A stretch of 64,000 nt of DNA from Paraburkholderia tuberum STM678 (GTDB lineage: Bacteria > Pseudomonadota > Gammaproteobacteria > Burkholderiales > Burkholderiaceae): the NCBI RefSeq assembly GCF_902833905.1, contig NZ_CADFGP010000007.1, forward strand, positions 124,001-188,000. The letters run 5' to 3'. Under the pieces are notes generated by a model. It searched no databases, was not told where the DNA came from, and was given only the letters and a program-made list of their open reading frames with translations. A program made the translations under genes and the position numbers. Position 1 is the stretch's first letter. Each line of letters begins with the position of its first letter. Of this stretch, positions 58,372 to 64,000 are shown in pieces.

Positions 58372-59688
58372 TCAGGCGGAAAACGCGCGGATCATGCCGG
58401 CGGCGACCGTGTGGTTCGTCGCCTCGTCGATCAGCACGAACGCGCCGGTGCCCTGATGCGAGTCGTACGCGTCGCACACGAGCGGCTTCTGCAAGGTCAG
58501 CGCGACACGACCGATATCGTTCATCGCCAGTTCCTTGCGATCGGTCGCCTGCGACAGCGTATGCACGTCGAGCACTTCCTTGATCGCGCCGATCTTGGCG
58601 AACACCGTGCTGGTGGTCTGCTTCAGCAGATACTTGCGCTGCGTCGACAGCGGCGTGTCGTCGAACCAGCAGAGGTCCGCTTCGACCTTCTTCGCCGGCT
58701 CCGGCGCCGCTTCGCGCAGCACGAAGGTGTCGCCGCGCGACACGTCGACGTCTTCCGCGAGACGGATCGTCACCGTCTGACCGGCGAACGCACGGTCCAC
58801 CTGCGCGGTGCCGCCGACCACCGGCGCGATGATCTCCGCCACGGTCGCTTCGCGATTGGCCGGCAACACGACGATCGTGTCGCCGAGCTTCACTTCGCCC
58901 GATTCGACCCGGCCCATGTAGCCGCGGAAATCGTCGGCCCGGCTGCCGTCCTGGCGCGCGACCCACTGCACTGGAAAGCGCAGCGCCTCGCCGTTCGCGG
59001 TTTCGACCGGCAGCGCTTCGAGCACGTCGAGTAGCGGCTCGCCCGCGTACCACGGCATGCGCTCGCTCGCCGTGACGATGTTGTCGCCCTTCAGCGCCGA
59101 CACCGGCACGAAGCGCACGTCCTGCAGACCGAGGTGACGCGCGAGCTCGACGTAGGCGTCGCGGATCTCGTTGAAGCGCGCTTCGCTGTAGTCGACGAGG
59201 TCCATCTTGTTGATCGCGACGATCACGTGCTGCAGACCGAGCAGCTTGACGATCGCGCTATGACGCTTGGTTTGCGGCAGCAGTTGCGCGACGCCGTTTT
59301 CGAACGTCACGCGCGTCGCGTCGACGAGAATGATCGCCGCATGCGCGGTCGACGCGCCCGTCACCATGTTGCGCGTGTACTGCTCATGACCCGGCGTATC
59401 GGCGATGATGAACTTACGCTTGGCGGTGGCGAAGTAGCGGTAGGCGACATCGATCGTGATGCCCTGCTCGCGCTCGGCTTCGAGGCCGTCGGTCAACAGC
59501 GACAGATCGATTTCGTCGCCGACGGTGCGCTTGTTCTTCGCGCGCGACAGCGCCGAGAGCTGGTCGCTCAATACCGCCTTGCTGTCGTACAGCAGGCGGC
59601 CGATCAGCGTGCTCTTGCCGTCGTCGACGCTGCCCGCGGTGATGAAACGCAGCACGCCGAGGTCTTCTGGTTGATGAATACTGCTCAT
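58372..59688 (-). CDS. cysN: sulfate adenylyltransferase subunit 1 (GTPase)
   Basis: A 438-residue EF-Tu-like GTPase that drives ATP sulfurylase with CysD. P-loop GSVDDGKST (19-27), DTPGHEQYTRNM (G3) and NKMDLVD (G4) are intact; beta-barrel domains follow. The length shows that no APS kinase (CysC) domain is fused, in line with the APS-type CysH encoded in the same operon. It starts 24 bases after the cysD stop codon. Confidence 0.95.
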   Translation of the reverse strand: MSSIHQPEDLGVLRFITAGSVDDGKSTLIGRLLYDSKAVLSDQLSALSRAKNKRTVGDEIDLSLLTDGLEAEREQGITIDVAYRYFATAKRKFIIADTPGHEQYTRNMVTGASTAHAAIILVDATRVTFENGVAQLLPQTKRHSAIVKLLGLQHVIVAINKMDLVDYSEARFNEIRDAYVELARHLGLQDVRFVPVSALKGDNIVTASERMPWYAGEPLLDVLEALPVETANGEALRFPVQWVARQDGSRADDFRGYMGRVESGEVKLGDTIVVLPANREATVAEIIAPVVGGTAQVDRAFAGQTVTIRLAEDVDVSRGDTFVLREAAPEPAKKVEADLCWFDDTPLSTQRKYLLKQTTSTVFAKIGAIKEVLDVHTLSQATDRKELAMNDIGRVALTLQKPLVCDAYDSHQGTGAFVLIDEATNHTVAAGMIRAFSA

Positions 59689-59712
59689 GGTTGCTTTGCC
59701 TTCGTCGTGTGC

Positions 59713-60675
59713 TTAGAAATAACCCTGCTTCTTGCGCTGCTCCATCGCCGCTTCCGACACCTGGTCGTCCATCCGCGTCGCGCCGCGTTCCGTGATTTCG
59801 GTGACGGCCGTCTCGGCGATGATCTTCTCGATGACGTCCGCGTCGCTTTCGACCGGGCACGTGCAGCTGATGTCGCCGACCGTGCGGAAACGCACGAGCG
59901 CCTGTTCGCTCGTTTCACCTTCGCGCATCGGCGTGAGCGGCGTGACCGGCACGAGCAGGCCGTTGCGGCGCACGATCTCGCGCTGGTGCGCGTAGTAGAT
60001 GGACGGCAGTTCGAGCTGTTCACGCGCGATGTACTGCCACACGTCGAGCTCGGTCCAGTTCGAGATCGGGAACACGCGCATGTGTTCGCCGTTGTGCAGA
60101 CGCGCGTTGTACAGGCTCCACAGTTCCGGGCGCTGCGCCTTCGGGTCCCACTGGCCGAATTCGTCACGGAACGAGAAGATGCGCTCTTTCGCGCGGGCCT
60201 TTTCCTCGTCGCGGCGCGCGCCGCCGATCATCGCGGTGTAACCGTACTGCTCGATGGTTTCGAGCAGCGTCACCGCCTGCGCGGCATTGCGCGAATCCGT
60301 TTCGCGACGCAGACGCACGGTGCCGCGCTTGATCGAATCTTCAACATGGCCGACCACCAGTTCCGCGCCGATCTGTTGCGCGCGACGATCGCGGAAGTCG
60401 ATCACTTCGTCGTAGTTGTGGCCCGTGTCGATATGCACGAGCGGGAACGGTAGCTGCGTTTTGCGGTTCGCACCGAGGCCGAACGCCTTCAGTGCGAGCG
60501 CGAGCACCACGACGGAATCCTTGCCGCCCGAAAACAGCAGCGCCGGCTTGCTGCATTCGGCGACCAGTTCGCGCAGGATGTGAATCGACTCGGCTTCGAG
60601 CCAATCGAGGTGATCCATCCGGTTGACCGTGTTGGCAAGTGGAGCGTTGACAGTGGAATCGAGCGTGGTGCTCAT
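59713..60675 (-). CDS. cysD: sulfate adenylyltransferase subunit 2
   Basis: A 320-residue catalytic subunit forming adenosine 5'-phosphosulfate (APS) from sulfate and ATP. The N-type ATP pyrophosphatase motif LLFSGGKDSVV lies at about residues 46-56, and HIDTGHNYDEVIDFRD, AMIGGARRDEEKARAKER and the C-terminal EQRKKQGYF are characteristic. The start at 60675 follows GAAGGACCCGCT. cysH is 101 bases upstream. Confidence 0.95.
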   Translation of the reverse strand: MSTTLDSTVNAPLANTVNRMDHLDWLEAESIHILRELVAECSKPALLFSGGKDSVVVLALALKAFGLGANRKTQLPFPLVHIDTGHNYDEVIDFRDRRAQQIGAELVVGHVEDSIKRGTVRLRRETDSRNAAQAVTLLETIEQYGYTAMIGGARRDEEKARAKERIFSFRDEFGQWDPKAQRPELWSLYNARLHNGEHMRVFPISNWTELDVWQYIAREQLELPSIYYAHQREIVRRNGLLVPVTPLTPMREGETSEQALVRFRTVGDISCTCPVESDADVIEKIIAETAVTEITERGATRMDDQVSEAAMEQRKKQGYF

Positions 60676-60776
60676 AGCGGGTCCTTCGTTGGTTCGCCCG
60701 GCAAGCGCTGCTCGCACGGGCGAAAATATTCAGATCGGTTTCGGCGGTAGTGCGCCGCAAGCTCGGTACGCGGCGC

Positions 60777-61523
60777 TCAGGCCGACGCGTTTTCGTTGCG
60801 CTCGACCGCAATCGGAGTAATCGCCGTGATATGCAAGCCGCATTCCTTCGTATCGCGCGACTCCCACCACCAGCGCCCCGCCCGGCTGTCTTCGCCGGGG
60901 CGGATCGCACGCGTACACGGCTCGCAGCCGATGCTCGGATAACCGCGCGCATGCAGCGGATTGACCGGCACGTCGAACGCACTAAGATAATCCCAGACTT
61001 CGGCTTCGGTCCAGTCCGCGAGTGGATTGAACTTGGCGATATTGCGCGCGCCGTCGTGCTCTTCCTCGTGCAGCTCGGCACGCGTGACCGATTGCTCGCG
61101 ACGCTGCCCGGTCACCCAGGCGCTGACCTCGGCAAGCGCGCGATTGAGCGGCTCGACCTTGCGGATCTCGCAGCAGCGCTTGCGCAGCTCGACGCTTTCA
61201 TAGAATGCGTTCAGGCCGTGCCCGTTCACATACTGCTCGACCGCAGCCGCCTGCGGATGAAACTGCTCGATGTCGTAGCCGTAGCGCTCTTTCACGCGGT
61301 CGAGCATGCCGAGCGTTTCCGCATGCAGACGCCCCGTGTTCAGCGAAAAGATGCCGATCTTCACGCCGCGCGACAGGATCGCATGCGTGAGCAGCATGTC
61401 TTCGGCCGCGAGGCTGCTCGCGAGCTTCACGTTCGCGTGACGCGCGGCGATCGAGTCGAGCAGCGCGTCGAGACGCTCGACCTTCGCTGCGAGCTCCGGG
61501 CTCAACGATTGCGCGGTGCTCAT
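60777..61523 (-). CDS. cysH: assimilatory adenylyl-sulfate (APS/PAPS) reductase CysH
   Basis: A 248-residue thioredoxin-dependent reductase giving sulfite. SSLAAEDMLLTH is the PP-loop-like region and SLNTGRLHAET follows. Two cysteine pairs, Cys117-Cys118 and Cys200-Cys203 (GCEPCTR), mark the 4Fe-4S APS-reductase subtype; E. coli PAPS reductase lacks them. The catalytic-tail ECGLH is present near the end (KECGLHITAI). Its start overlaps the DUF934 stop by 4 bases. Confidence 0.94.
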   Translation of the reverse strand: MSTAQSLSPELAAKVERLDALLDSIAARHANVKLASSLAAEDMLLTHAILSRGVKIGIFSLNTGRLHAETLGMLDRVKERYGYDIEQFHPQAAAVEQYVNGHGLNAFYESVELRKRCCEIRKVEPLNRALAEVSAWVTGQRREQSVTRAELHEEEHDGARNIAKFNPLADWTEAEVWDYLSAFDVPVNPLHARGYPSIGCEPCTRAIRPGEDSRAGRWWWESRDTKECGLHITAITPIAVERNENASA

Positions 61524-62062
61524 GCCGGGACCTTGCCGGCGCCAGCCTGCGCGGCACGGCGGCGGAACAGCGGCGACGTGTCCACGGCGCCCTGGTACTG
61601 CACGCTAAAGTCGTCGAACGCTTTCAACGCGTCGTTGATGTCCTTGTCGGCGCGCAGTGCATACGCGTCGAAGCCGCAGCGGAACATGAACGTGATCTGG
61701 TCGCGCAGCACGTCGCCGATCGCGCGCAGTTCGCCCTTGTAGCCATAGCGCTCGCGCAGCAGACGGCCGATGCTGTAGCCGCGGCCGTCGCGGAACACCG
61801 GGAAGTCCACGGCGATCAGCGCGAGCTTGTCGAAGTCGCCGGCGATGTCCGCCGGTTCGTTATCCGGCGCGAGCCATACGCCGATGTCGGCGGCTTGACG
61901 CGCGGCCACGAGCGCTTCACGCTCGGCCTGCCACAGCGCCAGCGGCACGATGACCTTGCCGGGCGGCAGTTCGGCCACTGCCGGCAAAGCGCCGTCTTCC
62001 GCGGCACGCACGACGCTCCAGTCGTCGTCGACGATCGCGCGGTTCTTGATGATTGAAGCCAT
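61520..62062 (-). CDS. DUF934 domain-containing protein in the cys operon
   Basis: A 180-residue soluble protein of family DUF934, whose members sit between cysI and cysH in many proteobacteria and may assist sulfite reduction; a biochemical role is not established. Visible conserved parts are VIVPLALWQAE, GVWLAPDNEP, LIAVDFPVFRDGRGYSIGRL, ERYGYKGELRAIGDVLRDQ and FMFRCGFDAYALR. It overlaps cysH by 4 bases and follows cysI by 21, so it is tightly coupled to both. Confidence 0.9.
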   Translation of the reverse strand: MASIIKNRAIVDDDWSVVRAAEDGALPAVAELPPGKVIVPLALWQAEREALVAARQAADIGVWLAPDNEPADIAGDFDKLALIAVDFPVFRDGRGYSIGRLLRERYGYKGELRAIGDVLRDQITFMFRCGFDAYALRADKDINDALKAFDDFSVQYQGAVDTSPLFRRRAAQAGAGKVPA

Positions 62063-62083
62063 CTGTTCAGTATCCTTTCGCGG

Positions 62084-63763
62084 TTACGCGTGAGCCGGTT
62101 GACGCGCGGCGTACACGCGCTCCTTGAACGGCGCGATGCCGATGCGGGTGTACGTATCGATGAAACGCTCGCCTTCCTGGCGGTTTTCCACGAACGTATC
62201 GATCACCTTCGTCATCACGTCGGGCATTTCCTCGGCCGAGAACGACGGGCCGATCACGCGGCCAAGGTGAGCGCCGGTCGCGCCGGTGCCCTGCTCGCCG
62301 CCGAGCGTCACCTGGTACCACTCGGAGCCGTCCTTGTCGACGCCCAGAATGCCGATGTTGCCGACGTGATGGTGACCGCACGCGTTGATGCAGCCCGAGA
62401 TGTTCAGCGACACGTCGCCGAGGTCGTACACGTAGTCGAGATCGTTGAAACGTTCCTGGATCGCGAGCGCGATCGGAATCGACTTCGCATTCGCGAGCGA
62501 GCAGAAGTCACCGCCCGGGCACGAGATGATGTCGGTCAACAAGCCGATGTTCGGCGTCGCGAAACCCTGCGCCCTGGCCTTTTCCCACAGCGCGAACAGG
62601 TCGCGCTTCTTGACGTCGGCGAGGATCAGGTTCTGTTCGTGCGACACGCGGACCTTGCCGAACGAGTATTCGTCGGCCCAGTCGGCGACCGCGTCCATCT
62701 GCACGTCCGTCGCGTCGCCCGGCGCAACCGTGGTCGGCTTCAGCGACAGCGTGACCGACGCGTAGCCCGAGACCTTGTGCGGACGCACGTTACGCTCGAC
62801 CCAGCGCGCGAACGCGCGGTTTTCCAGCAGATGCTTTTCGAACGACGTATCGGTGTCCGGCAGCTTGTCGTAAGCGGGCGGCGCGAAGTATTGCGTCACG
62901 CGATCGACTTCGGCCTGCGTGAGCGTCGACGGGCCGTCCTTCAGGTGCTGCCACTCTTCTTCGACCTGCGCGGCGAACTTCTCCGGCGACAGCGCCTTCA
63001 CCAGAATCTTGATACGCGCCTTGTATATGTTGTCGCGGCGGCCGTAGCGGTTGTACACACGCAACACGGCTTCGCTATAGGTCAGCAGGTGCTGCCACGG
63101 CAGATCGCGGCGGATCACCGCGCCGACGATCGGCGTGCGGCCCAGACCACCACCGGCGAGGATGTCGGCCACCAGTTCGCCCTGTTCGTTCTTGCGCAGA
63201 TACACGCCCATGTCGTGGATCTGCACAGCCGCGCGGTCTTCCTTCGAACCCGACACCGCGATCTTGAACTTGCGCGGCAGCCACGCGAATTCGGGGTGGA
63301 ACGTCGACCATTGACGCAGGATTTCGGCCCACGGACGCGGATCGACGACTTCGTCGGGCGCGACGCCGGCGAATTGATCGGCGGTGATGTTGCGGATGCA
63401 GTTGCCCGAGGTCTGAATGCCGTGCATCTGCACGGCGGCGAGCTTGCGCAGGATTTCCGGCGTTTCTTCGAGCTTGATCCAGTTGTACTGGATGTTCGAA
63501 CGCGTCGAGAAATGGCCGTAGCCGCGGTCGTGTTCGCGCGCGATCTGCGCGAGCACGCGCATCTGGTCGCTGCGCAAGTTGCCGTACGGAATCGCGATGC
63601 GGTGCATGTACGCGTGGCGCTGGTAATACAGACCGTTCTGCAGGCGCAGCGGACGGAATTCCTCTTCGCTCAATTCGCCCGACAAGCGGCGGCGAACCTG
63701 ATCGGCGTACTGCGCGACCCGTTCATCGACGATGGTCTGGTCGTACTGATCGTATTGGTACAT
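62084..63763 (-). CDS. cysI: nitrite/sulfite reductase (siroheme and 4Fe-4S), assimilatory sulfite reductase
   Basis: A 559-residue enzyme reducing sulfite to sulfide. Two ferredoxin-like domains flank two siroheme/Fe-S domains; the cluster ligands are Cys 415, Cys 421, Cys 458 and Cys 462 (CPGGDFC and SGCINACGHHHVGN). RHAYMHRIAIPYGNLRSDQM and FSTRSNIQYNWIKL form the substrate and siroheme side. Position with cysH-D-N and no nir gene favours sulfite. No flavoprotein subunit (CysJ) is nearby, so a ferredoxin is the likely donor. First gene of the operon. Confidence 0.93.
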   Translation of the reverse strand: MYQYDQYDQTIVDERVAQYADQVRRRLSGELSEEEFRPLRLQNGLYYQRHAYMHRIAIPYGNLRSDQMRVLAQIAREHDRGYGHFSTRSNIQYNWIKLEETPEILRKLAAVQMHGIQTSGNCIRNITADQFAGVAPDEVVDPRPWAEILRQWSTFHPEFAWLPRKFKIAVSGSKEDRAAVQIHDMGVYLRKNEQGELVADILAGGGLGRTPIVGAVIRRDLPWQHLLTYSEAVLRVYNRYGRRDNIYKARIKILVKALSPEKFAAQVEEEWQHLKDGPSTLTQAEVDRVTQYFAPPAYDKLPDTDTSFEKHLLENRAFARWVERNVRPHKVSGYASVTLSLKPTTVAPGDATDVQMDAVADWADEYSFGKVRVSHEQNLILADVKKRDLFALWEKARAQGFATPNIGLLTDIISCPGGDFCSLANAKSIPIALAIQERFNDLDYVYDLGDVSLNISGCINACGHHHVGNIGILGVDKDGSEWYQVTLGGEQGTGATGAHLGRVIGPSFSAEEMPDVMTKVIDTFVENRQEGERFIDTYTRIGIAPFKERVYAARQPAHA

Positions 63764-63988
63764 TCGGGGGCCCCAATTTTTCGAAACTTGCGTGACACGC
63801 GACCGTCCGGATCGGCCGCGGCTTGAATACCGGCTTTGTCAGCTATCGCAAGCGAGCGTTTAGACCCATCGCTCATTTGCTTATAACAAATACAGATATC
63901 CATATTGAAAAAGATGGACAGATCGTAATAAACTCGCCTTATATTTCAAACGACTAAAAAATTCTTTTTATATGCGGCGAGGTTATAT
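63764..63988. promoter_or_regulatory. divergent control region between cysI and a CysB-type gene
   Basis: A 225-base region turning sharply AT-rich from about 63880 (TTATAACAAATACAGATATC and nearby). Its A+T content contrasts with the window. It presumably holds the cysI promoter and CysB/Cbl-type operators, but I cannot place exact sites. Confidence 0.5.
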
Positions 63989-64000
63989 ATGAACCTGCAC
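63989..64000 (+). CDS. start of a CysB-type LysR regulator (cut by window end)
   Basis: Only ATGAACCTGCAC (Met-Asn-Leu-His) is visible. CysB/Cbl proteins begin MNLHQFRF or similar, GAGG lies 8 bases upstream, and the divergent position next to cysI is the expected one. The call is a reasoned guess from four codons and context. Confidence 0.5.

Overview
The window is a stretch of chromosomal core genome from a Burkholderiaceae betaproteobacterium, most likely Paraburkholderia or a close Burkholderia sensu lato relative. This rests on the high G+C (about two-thirds by eye), on family markers of the group (a fused glucokinase-HexR protein, DUF3460 before scpA, a DUF2486 protein beside holC-pepA, a DUF934 gene inside the cys operon) and on gene order. 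I see no insertion sequence, prophage, integron, CRISPR array, tRNA or rRNA. The genome continues past both edges: a Smr-domain gene is cut at the left end, and a CysB-type regulator begins in the last 12 bases.

Layout. 1-2.2 kb: Smr protein, glutathione S-transferase, LysR regulator. 2.3-11.6 kb: glucose module. A leftward sugar ABC transporter (gtsA-B-C and a UgpC/MalK-type ATPase) lies back to back with rightward zwf-pgl-glk/hexR. A perfect 17-bp HexR-type palindrome sits inside the zwf promoter. 11.7-19.4 kb: bestrophin-like channel, LprI-like protein plus class I Orn/Lys/Arg decarboxylase, dcd, a SodC-like lipoprotein that has lost most metal ligands, apbC, an OmpA-type lipoprotein. 19.8-28.2 kb: metG, then leftward tamA-tamB. 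28.5-32.6 kb: DUF3460 protein, scpA, panC, panD, an orphan ParA ATPase, a PaaI-type thioesterase.

32.6-44.9 kb: cobalamin locus. cobQ diverges from cobU-cbiB-cobD-btuF. These converge on a leftward set btuB-btuC-btuD-cobT-cobS-cobC, headed by a recognisable cobalamin riboswitch and a good sigma-70 promoter. Together they cover corrinoid uptake, aminopropanol arm and lower-ligand assembly; corrin ring synthesis is not in the window. 44.9-47.4 kb: zapB-like, zapA, 6S RNA, EVE-domain protein, SIMPL-domain protein. 47.4-51.8 kb: lgt, a LysR regulator divergent from ilvD, a small cytochrome c. 51.8-57.5 kb: DUF2486 protein, holC and pepA leftward, with lptF-lptG diverging from pepA, then a short sirohydrochlorin chelatase-like gene. 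57.5-63.8 kb: leftward assimilatory sulfate operon cysI-DUF934-cysH-cysD-cysN-cobA. Its CysH has the cysteines of an APS (not PAPS) reductase and CysN has no APS kinase domain, so sulfate is probably reduced directly from APS. The siroheme genes nearby supply the cofactor of CysI.

No clearly undescribed multi-gene system stands out. The best leads are small: a terminator-like hairpin before zwf with no annotated rightward gene ahead of it (possible small RNA), the metal-ligand-poor SodC homologue, the promoter-embedded HexR operator feeding a HexR fused to glucokinase, the orphan ParA, and a His-Gly-Pro repeat at the ScpA N-terminus.
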